5,430 bases of DNA from Candidatus Woesearchaeota archaeon (GCA_003694525.1 RFLK01000072.1:1-5430); one strand, 5' to 3'; positions 1 through 5,418 are shown, numbered from the stretch's first letter. Numbers and translations are program-made. Notes: generated by a model from the letters alone, not told the origin.

Positions 1-7
1 ACAGAAA

Positions 8-18
8 GGTTTTTAGTA
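8..18 (+). promoter_or_regulatory. Possible TATA-like element of the first gene
   Basis: The string GGTTTTTAGTA lies about 29 bp before the ATG at 44, preceded by the purine-rich AGAAAG, which matches five of six positions of an archaeal BRE (RNWAAW). Almost the same string (GGTTTTTTAG) occurs before the signal-peptidase-like gene. This is weak evidence on its own, and a promoter further upstream would be outside the window. Confidence 0.3.
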
Positions 19-43
19 TGTTGTGCATCCCAACGAGTTCAAC

Positions 44-607
44 ATGATACGAATAAGTGAAATCCCTCCAGGCAAGGGAAATAATGAGAAGAAAGCAATA
101 GTTCATAGCAGGCTAAACCCAAAGAACTTAAACGCTGACAATACTAAAGCCTACATCAAGGCAACTCAGCTTTTTGATGACATACTCGCTTATTTCAACT
201 TCGAAGAAGGTGACCGAATAGGCAGCTTGGTAGAAAAAGCCGAATATGGTAAGCTCTCAAAAGACCTGCAGGAGCGCGTTGACGAGTTAATTAAAGACGG
301 GTACGATGGTTCAATCATAGGCCCTGTCTTCCCTTATCTTCTGCTTGTAAAACTCAAGGAAGGTTATTACAAGCCCAGGAGGGAGCGTCTTGAAGGTCTG
401 GAGAAGAAGATGCGTGCAAAATTGGGCGTTAAAGGAGATCTCATTAAAGTTAGATCCAGATTTAACAAACTGGCGCCAGAAAACATAGAAGAATCTCTTG
501 CAAATGAGATAAGTCGCGAGCTCAAGTACAATGACGAGGGGCCAGATCTCAGGGATTTTGTATCTCCCCAGTTGTATGCTTTCTTATGCAGGCATTATGC
601 GCGATAA
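44..607 (+). CDS. Hypothetical protein, soluble, about 187 aa, family not recognised
   Basis: I do not recognise this protein and assign no function. It is soluble: there is no signal peptide or membrane segment. It is rich in Lys, Arg, Glu and Asp and probably largely helical, with charged helix-like stretches in the middle (around KLSKDLQERVDELIKDG) and again after YYKPRRERLEGLEKKMRAKL. One hydrophobic patch, GPVFPYLLLVKL, probably packs in the core. The C-terminus (FVSPQLYAFLCRHYAR) is aromatic and basic. I chose the ATG at 44 (MIRISEIPPGKG) over the in-frame GTG at 23. A TATA-like TTTTTAG sits about 29 bp before the ATG, close to the leaderless spacing seen elsewhere in the window, whereas the GTG has no convincing ribosome binding site. 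The GTG start would add seven residues and cannot be excluded, because the upstream sequence lies outside the window. The stop codon overlaps the BRE of the next transcription unit. Confidence 0.8.
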   Translation: MIRISEIPPGKGNNEKKAIVHSRLNPKNLNADNTKAYIKATQLFDDILAYFNFEEGDRIGSLVEKAEYGKLSKDLQERVDELIKDGYDGSIIGPVFPYLLLVKLKEGYYKPRRERLEGLEKKMRAKLGVKGDLIKVRSRFNKLAPENIEESLANEISRELKYNDEGPDLRDFVSPQLYAFLCRHYAR

Positions 608-617
608 TTTTTTATAA
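603..617 (+). promoter_or_regulatory. BRE plus TATA box of the zinc ribbon-trx-tpiA operon
   Basis: GATAAT (603-608) matches the archaeal BRE pattern RNWAAW at every position and runs straight into TTTTTATAA (609-617), a good TATA box. The first A of the TATA lies 25 bp before the GTG at 639, so the transcript should begin at or within a few bases of the start codon, i.e. a leaderless mRNA. The BRE overlaps the TAA stop codon (605-607) of the preceding gene, so that gene and the operon are packed with no spare sequence. The T-run could also help end transcription of the upstream gene; that is inference. Confidence 0.65.
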
Positions 618-638
618 CGCAGAGTTCCGTTTACAGTT

Positions 639-767
639 GTGATCGAAAAAGAGGCAAGCGAAAAGAGAAGGTGTCCGCGCTGTCACAAGCTTGCTCTTCA
701 GTACGATCCAGATTTGCGCCGCATAGTGTGTTCCTCTTGCGGATATGTTGCGCATCTTCAATCATAG
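639..767 (+). CDS. Small TFIIB-like zinc-ribbon protein, 42 aa
   Basis: This short reading frame starts with GTG and ends with TAG. It encodes four cysteines in the pattern C12-x2-C15-x15-C31-x2-C34-G, i.e. CPRC, then CSSCG. The second knuckle (IVCSSCGYV) and the spacing are like the N-terminal zinc ribbon of TFIIB/TFB and related RNA-polymerase-associated ribbons, so it should bind one zinc ion. The ribbon is nearly the whole protein, with only an 11-residue charged N-terminus (MIEKEASEKRR) before it. There is no cyclin fold or other effector domain. The start is set by the TATA box 25 bp upstream, giving a leaderless GTG start; no in-frame alternative lies between them. It is the first gene of an operon: thioredoxin begins 12 bp after its stop, or 3 bp if the GTG at 771 is used. 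Role unknown. A nucleic-acid- or polymerase-binding ribbon, or a redox- or metal-sensitive protein, are both possible. Confidence 0.8.
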   Translation: MIEKEASEKRRCPRCHKLALQYDPDLRRIVCSSCGYVAHLQS

Positions 768-769
768 TG

Positions 770-775
770 GGTGGT
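770..775 (+). promoter_or_regulatory. Shine-Dalgarno site deciding the thioredoxin start
   Basis: GGTGGT lies four bases before the ATG at 780. It shares the GGTG core of the sequence complementary to the archaeal 16S 3' end (GGAGGTGAT). The in-frame GTG at 771 falls inside this site, which favours ATG 780 as the true start of thioredoxin. Confidence 0.5.
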
Positions 776-779
776 AAGA

Positions 780-1100
780 ATGGAAGTGAAGAATATTACA
801 GAATCTGAATTTGAGAATGAAGTGCTAAAGAGCAAAGACCCTGTTGTTGTGGATTTCTGGGCTCCTTGGTGCGGTCCTTGTAAGATGATAGCTCCTATAT
901 TTGAGAAGTTGGCAAAGGAGATTGATGGTTTGAAGTTTGTCAAGGTCAATGTTGATGAAAACACAAAGCTCGCTCACAATCAAGGAATTATGGGCATTCC
1001 TTGTATGGTCGTATACAAGAGCGGAGAGGAGGTTGAGCGCATTGTCGGATTCCAGCAAGAATCAGTATTGCGTGAGAAGTTGATCAAGGCTGCCAAATGA
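780..1100 (+). CDS. trxA: Thioredoxin, single-domain, 106 aa
   Basis: A cytosolic thiol-disulfide oxidoreductase that reduces disulfides in client proteins and would be recharged by a thioredoxin reductase not seen in this window. It is one complete thioredoxin domain of usual length. The active site WCGPC is at residues 29-33 and is preceded by VVVDFWAP; the buried strand-2 Asp is present at residue 25. The cis-proline is at residue 74 in GIMGIPCMVVY, followed by the usual KSGEEVERIVGF turn and a C-terminal helix. One oddity is that the residue after the cis-Pro is Cys, where Thr or Ser is common, placing a third thiol beside the active site. There is no signal peptide, so it is cytoplasmic. 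I chose ATG 780 because GGTGGT lies just upstream; the GTG at 771 would add three residues. Its stop overlaps the tpiA start by four bases (ATGA), so the two are probably translationally coupled. The family call is firm; the symbol follows the generic name. Confidence 0.95.
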   Translation: MEVKNITESEFENEVLKSKDPVVVDFWAPWCGPCKMIAPIFEKLAKEIDGLKFVKVNVDENTKLAHNQGIMGIPCMVVYKSGEEVERIVGFQQESVLREKLIKAAK

Positions 1101-1756
1101 TAATAGTAAACTTCAAGACTTACAGGCAGGCTTTGGGCAAGGGTGCATTGAGGTTGGCTTTGTTGTGCGAGAAAGTTTCAAAGAAATCAGGTATAAGTAT
1201 TGCCGTTGCCCCCCAGTCTGTAGATCTTCGCGCAATTGCTGCAAGAGTGGATATACCTGTTCTCGCGCAAACAGCAGATCCTGTGGGTTTTGGCGCTCAC
1301 ACTGGCGCTTTGATCCCTCAGGCAATTTTGGACTCTGGAGCCAATGGGGCATTGATAAACCACAGCGAGAGGCCTGTTCCGCTCTCAAACATTGAAGAGT
1401 TGGTTAAGATGTTCAAAAAGCTCGGGCTGATAAGCATTGTCTGTGCGGGCAGTGCAAGGGCAGAGTCCCGCCTTTTAGGGTTCTCTCCTGACCTTCTTGC
1501 AATAGAGCCTCCTGAGCTTATAGGTGGGAAAGTTTCAGTATCCAAGGCGCGTCCTGATCTGATAGAGAAGAGTGTCAAGCGTGCAGGGTCTGTTCCTGTG
1601 CTGTGCGGTGCAGGGGTTCACACGGAAAAGGATGTTTCAGCTGCTCTAAAGCTTGGAGCAAGAGGTGTTCTTGTAGCATCTGGTGTTGTAAAAGCTCGAA
1701 ATCCTGAGCAGGCCTTGCAAAGTCTTGCCCGCGGTTTTCACAAGGCGCGAGAGTAG
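1097..1756 (+). CDS. tpiA: Triosephosphate isomerase, archaeal type, 219 aa
   Basis: Interconverts dihydroxyacetone phosphate and glyceraldehyde 3-phosphate in glycolysis and gluconeogenesis, in the cytosol. The phosphate- and substrate-binding start NFKTY (Asn5, Lys7) is present. The catalytic His is His89 in INHSER and the catalytic Glu is Glu137 in AIEPPELIGG, which opens the mobile loop 6. The glycine-rich phosphate-binding turns CGAGV (170-174) and GVLVASGVV (190-198) close the barrel. The length of 219 residues matches the short archaeal enzymes (about 220-225), which lack helices found in the roughly 250-residue bacterial and eukaryotic forms. All catalytic residues are present, so it should be active. 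In QTADPVGFGAHTG, Thr59 stands where archaeal enzymes I recall usually have His. The start codon overlaps the thioredoxin stop as ATGA, with no Shine-Dalgarno of its own. Its last 19 bases overlap the convergent SpoIIM-family gene. Confidence 0.96.
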   Translation: MIIVNFKTYRQALGKGALRLALLCEKVSKKSGISIAVAPQSVDLRAIAARVDIPVLAQTADPVGFGAHTGALIPQAILDSGANGALINHSERPVPLSNIEELVKMFKKLGLISIVCAGSARAESRLLGFSPDLLAIEPPELIGGKVSVSKARPDLIEKSVKRAGSVPVLCGAGVHTEKDVSAALKLGARGVLVASGVVKARNPEQALQSLARGFHKARE

Positions 1757-2535
1757 ATTGCCGCTGTGATGAAAGTTTCTATGAATGCTGCAATAAACGT
1801 TAGTGAAATTCCAAGCAGAAGCAATAGGAAAGCGTTTCTTGCAACATTTGAGAGTGCTGTGCTTTTGAGCTTTTCAACAATCAACGCTCTTGAGAGTGTC
1901 GCTCCTGCTATTGCGGTCAATATGAAGCCTGCGCTCTCTGGCAGAAGGTGTGTTAATGACACGCTTATGGTCCAAAAATCAAGTCCGAGTTTTGAGAGCT
2001 CAAAAAGATATGCTGCAAAAAAGCTTGCGTTGTACGTTATAAGGACTATCGCTCCCGCGCCGTAGAATATGCTGAATGCAAAACCTGCAAGAATGTACCA
2101 GAGGTTTTCTGAGAACAATGCAAAGGCGTGGCTTGCTGTTGGATTGAATTGTTTGAACTTTAGGAGAGTTTGAGTGCTCAAGTGTTCCTGCAATAGTTGA
2201 GTGCTCTGGAAAGACAGGTTTGACTGCGACAGCGCCCCTATTACTGCAAATCCTATCAGCGTTCCGATGAATGCGCCAAAATAACAGTAGAAGACTGTTT
2301 TGTGTTTTTTTAGAAAGTTTGCAGAGCCTTTTCTCTCAAGCTTCTCCTCAACAACTATTAAGTGGTGGAGGCTTGGCAGGAGAAGTATCGTCACAAATAG
2401 AACCAAAGTTATGGGCGCTGTTGGAAAATAAACCCATTGGGCTGCTTTTGCTATGAATACATTTGCTATTGATACTGCAAGAATGAAGGAGAAGTGTTTC
2501 TGTACTGTTTTTGAATCAAGGAATTGCTCTATCAT
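1738..2535 (-). CDS. SpoIIM-family (DUF95-type) integral membrane protein, 265 aa
   Basis: A polytopic membrane protein with about six or seven hydrophobic segments, at roughly residues 15-34, 40-56, 82-103, 143-168, 170-182, 190-214 and 233-258. The family is suggested by three features: the glycine-rich segment leading to an Asn (FYGAGAIVLITYNASFFAAY); the Leu-Pro-Glu motif in THLLPESAGFILTAIAGA, which resembles the family's Pro-His-Gly-x-x-Glu block; and the last helix, AAFIETFITAAI, carrying the hallmark Ile-Glu-x-Phe-Ile-Thr. Family members occur widely outside spore formers, so no role in sporulation is implied; SpoIIM itself is a membrane partner of cell-wall hydrolases during engulfment. 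The molecular role in archaea is unknown. It lies 17 bp after the surface-protein gene with no promoter or clear Shine-Dalgarno, so it is probably cotranscribed and translated by coupling. The extracytoplasmic loop at about 104-140 is unusually polar. The family call is likely, not certain. Confidence 0.8.
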   Translation of the reverse strand: MIEQFLDSKTVQKHFSFILAVSIANVFIAKAAQWVYFPTAPITLVLFVTILLLPSLHHLIVVEEKLERKGSANFLKKHKTVFYCYFGAFIGTLIGFAVIGALSQSNLSFQSTQLLQEHLSTQTLLKFKQFNPTASHAFALFSENLWYILAGFAFSIFYGAGAIVLITYNASFFAAYLFELSKLGLDFWTISVSLTHLLPESAGFILTAIAGATLSRALIVEKLKSTALSNVARNAFLLLLLGISLTFIAAFIETFITAAIYSRAL

Positions 2536-2552
2536 CTTGTTGTTCAGTATTC

Positions 2553-4415
2553 TTACAAATCATCAAAGTATCGCTCCCAGTCCTCTTTTGGCCTTCTTTT
2601 TTTGTACCCGTATATTCCAAGTCCTGTAAGCAAAGCAAAGGCAAGGAGTACTGCTGTCCAGTTAGCAGCTTTTTTCAATGTAAACGCGCCTGTAGCTTTG
2701 GGAGTTAGGGCTTTTCTCGGCTCTTGAGGCTCTATTGGAGAGTAGGCTTCATCAGGCTCTGACTTTGGCTCCTCCTTCTTCTTGACAGGTTCTGGCTTTG
2801 GCTCTTCCTTTGGTTCGGTTTTTATTTGCGCGCTTTTTGTGCTTCTTGCAGATGATCTTGCTCCAGTTCCCGAACTATATGTTGAGAAGCCTTCATCTAC
2901 GCTTGATGTTGTGCTTACTATTGTAAGAGTTGTGTTTGTTGAATATGTTATTCCATTCTCGATATACTCTGCGCTTATGGTGTATGTTCCGCTTGTTTTC
3001 GGGGCTTTGAAAGTGATTGAATAACTGTTGTTCTCAAGGCTTGCATTGATTGTTTCGCTTGGCGTTTTTACAAGAACTGTCGAGTTTGTTGCATTCCCGT
3101 CAGGGCTCAGGGTTCCTTGAGCTGTTATTGTGCTCTCAGATTGGGCGGATTTTGGAGAGAGTCTAATTGATAGTCTGTGATCTGGCACTGCAAGTATTTC
3201 AAAGTTTTTTGTTGTTACCTGTCCTGCCGTATCTGTTGCTGTTATTGTGAGGTTGTATTTTCCCGTGCTGTTCGAGTATAATGTTGCATTGTATTCATCG
3301 CCTTCAACTTCAAGGTTTAAGGGGTTGCCCGCAAATGTTGCGCTTGCATTTTTTATTCCTGACAAGTCGGCTATACTGAGGCTTATCTTTGCGCTCTTGC
3401 CTCTCACAATTACAGAAGGAACATTTCCTTCTATGCTGGGCCCTTGCGTATCTACTATTATGTTCTGCTCTGCACTGCCCAAAAGCCCAACACCGTCCTT
3501 GCACTCAACTCTCCAGCTCTCATTTCCTTGCTTGTATCCTGACAAGTTTGCAGTGTAAGTCGTGTTTGTTCCATTGTCAACGCTCAGGTTTGCAATGCTT
3601 ATTCCCCCCAATATAAGCTCGCATTCAAGCTTTGTTGCAATATTATCTTTTGCGTTGAATGAGAAGCTGGTCTCCTCATATGCATAATTTGTTGGAGAAT
3701 GCAACTCAACCAAAGGGGCTGTTCCATCAAATGCTATTGTGCCGTTCAATATTGTGGTCTCGCCTGCAGTGTTTGTCGCGCTTATTGAATAACAGGCAAT
3801 CATCCCTTCATCTGTTCCTGTAAAGTTTACTGATGAGGAATATGTGCTTGAGTTTGCAGAGAGTGTTGTTTTTGAGAGTTCTGTTGAGCAATCTCCCCAA
3901 GAGTAGCTTGCATTGGAGACTCCGGTTTGCGGATCTTCTATTATTGCTGATACTCTAACTTCTGTTGCATTTGCGGGCAAGTATTTGCTTGGCGATGCGT
4001 TGCTTATTTGAGGTCCGCTATCATCGTTGAGTATGGTCAGGTTGACTTTTTTTTGCTCAGAGTCCAGGTAGACTGTAAGCTCTAAAGTGCTGTTTGATTG
4101 AACTTTTGGCAGTTTGGGTCTGAATGCGAATATTGCCGAGTTTATGTTTGGCTCAATAGAGCCTCCATCCCAATTTATGTTGTTTGCATCAAGGTTTGTT
4201 GTCCATCCCGCGTATTGGGCTGCTTCTACAAAGGTTAGGTTTCCTGAGACTGAAACGCTTGTTATTATGTTTGTTCCATTGACATTGTTTATGTTAAGCT
4301 CAGTCCAAGGGGATGTGGTTTCATAGAATTGTCCAGTCAATGTCACAGAAGCTGCCTGGGCATAAGATATTGCAATCAACAATGCAATTAATGTTAAAGT
4401 TGTCCTCTTTTTCAC
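2553..4415 (-). CDS. Secreted Ig-like cell-surface protein with C-terminal membrane anchor, 620 aa
   Basis: A probable surface glycoprotein exported by Sec. The signal peptide is MKKR plus a hydrophobic core ending in AQA (predicted cleavage after residue 21). The ectodomain looks like a chain of beta-sandwich modules: roughly 22-132, 134-229, 233-322, 326-408 and 412-500. Ig-like turns include FDGTAPLVELHSPTN, VDTQGPSI and ATDTAGQ. Two modules carry one cysteine pair each (Cys176/Cys208 and Cys265/Cys305), likely disulfides. I count about 25 N-x-S/T sequons, nearly all outside the membrane. A Ser-rich stretch (502-529) and a Pro/Glu/Lys-rich linker (531-572) lead to a membrane helix at about 585-603, then a basic stop (KKRRPK) and a short tail ending ERYFDDL. 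The start is the GTG at 4415, which lies 27 bp after the TATA; the ATG 15 bases upstream hits TGA at once. It heads an operon with the SpoIIM-family gene. Adhesion or envelope structure is plausible; the ligand is unknown. Confidence 0.88.
   Translation of the reverse strand: MKKRTTLTLIALLIAISYAQAASVTLTGQFYETTSPWTELNINNVNGTNIITSVSVSGNLTFVEAAQYAGWTTNLDANNINWDGGSIEPNINSAIFAFRPKLPKVQSNSTLELTVYLDSEQKKVNLTILNDDSGPQISNASPSKYLPANATEVRVSAIIEDPQTGVSNASYSWGDCSTELSKTTLSANSSTYSSSVNFTGTDEGMIACYSISATNTAGETTILNGTIAFDGTAPLVELHSPTNYAYEETSFSFNAKDNIATKLECELILGGISIANLSVDNGTNTTYTANLSGYKQGNESWRVECKDGVGLLGSAEQNIIVDTQGPSIEGNVPSVIVRGKSAKISLSIADLSGIKNASATFAGNPLNLEVEGDEYNATLYSNSTGKYNLTITATDTAGQVTTKNFEILAVPDHRLSIRLSPKSAQSESTITAQGTLSPDGNATNSTVLVKTPSETINASLENNSYSITFKAPKTSGTYTISAEYIENGITYSTNTTLTIVSTTSSVDEGFSTYSSGTGARSSARSTKSAQIKTEPKEEPKPEPVKKKEEPKSEPDEAYSPIEPQEPRKALTPKATGAFTLKKAANWTAVLLAFALLTGLGIYGYKKRRPKEDWERYFDDL
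2754..2807 (-). repeat. Imperfect repeat encoding EEPKPEP / EEPKSEP in the surface-protein linker
   Basis: Residues 537-543 (EEPKPEP) and 548-554 (EEPKSEP) are near-identical heptads separated by VKKK. The whole stretch alternates Glu-Pro with Lys and is probably an extended, wall- or membrane-proximal stalk. Repeats of this sort change length readily between strains. Confidence 0.7.
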
Positions 4416-4430
4416 AGTTCAAAATACCAT

Positions 4431-4457
4431 TAAAGAGTATATAAAAGTTACTCTTTA
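4431..4457. repeat. Perfect 9-bp inverted repeat enclosing the TATA box, candidate operator
   Basis: TAAAGAGTA (4431-4439) and its exact reverse complement TACTCTTTA (4449-4457) are separated by nine bases (4440-4448). The spacer holds most of the TATA box of the minus-strand surface-protein operon. One arm covers most of the BRE and the other covers the TATA edge and the bases just downstream. A dimeric regulator bound here would compete directly with TBP and TFB, so a repressor site is the simplest reading. An 8-bp palindrome, AGTATACT (4457-4464), abuts the outer arm. That a regulator binds is inference; the symmetry is visible. Confidence 0.6.
4438..4452 (-). promoter_or_regulatory. BRE/TATA box of the surface-protein operon
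   Basis: Read on the minus strand, TTTTATATA (4446-4438) contains the archaeal TATA consensus TTTATATA. It is preceded directly by AGTAAC (4452-4447), which matches five of six positions of the BRE pattern RNWAAW. The first A of the TATA is 27 bp before the GTG at 4415, so the mRNA is probably leaderless or nearly so. Confidence 0.7.
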
Positions 4458-4519
4458 GTATACTGATAGCATAATATGCAGCCATCCCACCGCTCAGTAC
4501 TCACTATTTTTTTTAACTT

Positions 4520-4536
4520 GTAAAACGGTTTTTTAG
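4520..4536 (+). promoter_or_regulatory. Possible promoter of the signal-peptidase-like gene
   Basis: GTAAAA (4520-4525) fits the BRE pattern, and GGTTTTTTAG (4527-4536) is a weak TATA-like element. Its A lies 26 bp before the ATG at 4561, the leaderless distance for the shorter start. A second candidate, TTTTTTTTAA (4507-4516), lies 31 bp before the ATG at 4546 and would suit the longer start with a leader of a few bases. I cannot choose between them. Confidence 0.3.
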
Positions 4537-4545
4537 CCAGGGATT

Positions 4546-5007
4546 ATGAAAAGGGTTGGAATGGCCCTGGCGTGTTTCGCGCTGGGGTTTCTTTTAGCAA
4601 GCATTAAGCCCATCTCTGCAGATGTTCGCATCGCTCTGGGCGCAGGGGATTTTCAGAGCGCTAGCAGGATAGATTTTGATGAGGTGAATGTTTATCCTGA
4701 CAAGGTCCAAATACTTCATTCTGGAATAAACTATGCAAGAGTTGCTTCAAATTCTATGGCCCCATTTATAACAAACGAATCAGTGGTCTTTGAAGTTCCT
4801 CCTTCATCAACGGATATCATGGTGGGAGACGTTATATCTTTCAGAGTTCCAGGCATTGACGGGGTCGTTCTCCATATGGTGACTCAAATTGTCAAAAAAG
4901 ATGAAAAAGTCTTCTATCGAACAAAAGGGTATGCTAACGATTTTGAGGATCCTTGGCTTGTGCCCGAAGAGGATGTTCAAGGGGTGCTTGTTGGCGTATT
5001 CAGGTAA
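4546..5007 (+). CDS. Signal peptidase I-like membrane serine protease (S26, Sec11/SipW type), 153 aa
   Basis: Probably a membrane-anchored protease that removes signal peptides from exported proteins on the outer face of the membrane. A short basic N-terminus (MKR) precedes one hydrophobic segment at about 5-20. The catalytic Ser is Ser70 in SNSMAPFI, matching the family's SMxP box. His110 in VVLHMVTQI takes the place of the catalytic His (not Lys) of the archaeal/eukaryotic Sec11 type; the following residue is Met where Arg is usual. The third box is TKGYANDFEDPW: the family's TKGD Asp is Tyr129, while Asp132 and Asp135 remain and could serve. VGDVISFR (93-100) is the typical strand between the Ser and His boxes. 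There is no C-terminal membrane segment. The start at 4546 keeps the positive N-terminus; ATG 4561 is an alternative giving 148 residues. It is divergent from the surface-protein operon, a possible substrate source. A specialised paralogue is possible. Confidence 0.85.
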   Translation: MKRVGMALACFALGFLLASIKPISADVRIALGAGDFQSASRIDFDEVNVYPDKVQILHSGINYARVASNSMAPFITNESVVFEVPPSSTDIMVGDVISFRVPGIDGVVLHMVTQIVKKDEKVFYRTKGYANDFEDPWLVPEEDVQGVLVGVFR

Positions 5008-5019
5008 GCTGGTAAGGGT

Positions 5020-5418
5020 TCAGCTATTTGGGGATAATTTGTTCGACACTCTAAGGTAGTCTGTGAAGGATGTGTTGTTAAAGTATCTCAAACGTATTCC
5101 TTCTCTCCCTCCAAGGCTGATGCTGTCGCCCGATGTTAGAACTCTTTTCTCAAGGGATTTTATGCGTTCGCCATTTAAGAAAGTCCCATTCTTTGAGTTT
5201 GCATCCTGTAATATTTCTCGATTTTCCGAATCATCCAGCACGTAAGCATGGACTCTGCTTACAAGAGGATGGTCAAATGTTATGTCTGCCTGCAGAGTTC
5301 TTCCCATTGTAATCATTGGAAAGTCCAAAGAGTCTTTCCTTCGTTTTATGGGCACTATAAGCGGCATGTTTTTTGCGCGCAGTCCTTTGAATTGAATTAC
5401 TGGCAAGATTTTAGTCAT
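5020..5418 (-). CDS. FHA-domain protein, 132 aa
   Basis: A small cytosolic forkhead-associated domain protein, expected to bind phosphothreonine on a partner and so to act as an adaptor in Ser/Thr-kinase signalling. The domain spans about residues 34-113, after a basic N-terminal segment (KRRKDSLDF). The conserved residues are all visible: Gly39-Arg40 (MGR), Ser54-Arg55-x-His57 (SRVH), and Asn77-Gly78-Thr79 with Asn82-Gly83 (KNGTFLNG). Later strands include SGDSISLG and RLRYF. An intact GR/SRxH/NG set argues for real phosphopeptide binding. There is no zinc ribbon, membrane helix or other domain fused to it, only a polar tail of about 18 residues. No kinase or phosphatase gene is in the window. 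The ATG at 5418 is the first in-frame start visible; Met18 is a shorter alternative. Its promoter would be mostly beyond the window edge. It converges on the signal-peptidase-like gene with 12 bp between the stop codons. Confidence 0.93.
   Translation of the reverse strand: MTKILPVIQFKGLRAKNMPLIVPIKRRKDSLDFPMITMGRTLQADITFDHPLVSRVHAYVLDDSENREILQDANSKNGTFLNGERIKSLEKRVLTSGDSISLGGREGIRLRYFNNTSFTDYLRVSNKLSPNS

Noticed and set aside
758..1058. Minus-strand open frames across thioredoxin
   Set aside because: They lie opposite a well-conserved thioredoxin with an intact active site and have no features of their own.
1738..2535. A sporulation function for the SpoIIM-family protein
   Set aside because: The family is common in non-sporulating archaea and bacteria, and nothing else in the window relates to sporulation.
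2553..2670. Archaeosortase-type (PGF-CTERM) processing signal at the surface-protein C-terminus
   Set aside because: There is no PGF-like motif before the helix, and the helix is followed by a 16-residue charged tail, which fits a retained transmembrane anchor instead.
2782..3558. Open frames on the plus strand opposite the surface-protein gene
   Set aside because: They are antisense shadows. The minus-strand frame has a signal peptide, sequons, Ig-like turns and a membrane anchor, while these have no domain or initiation signals.
4476..4523. Short ATG frame of 15 codons (MQPSHRSVLTIFFNL) ahead of the protease gene, as a leader peptide
   Set aside because: It has no ribosome binding site, no recognisable regulatory motif and no good TATA at the right distance. 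Its T-run is better explained as promoter sequence.
5007..5025. Short inverted repeat AGCTG...CAGCT between the convergent protease and FHA genes, as a terminator
   Set aside because: The arms are five bases, the loop is nine, and no T-run follows on either strand. It could arise by chance.
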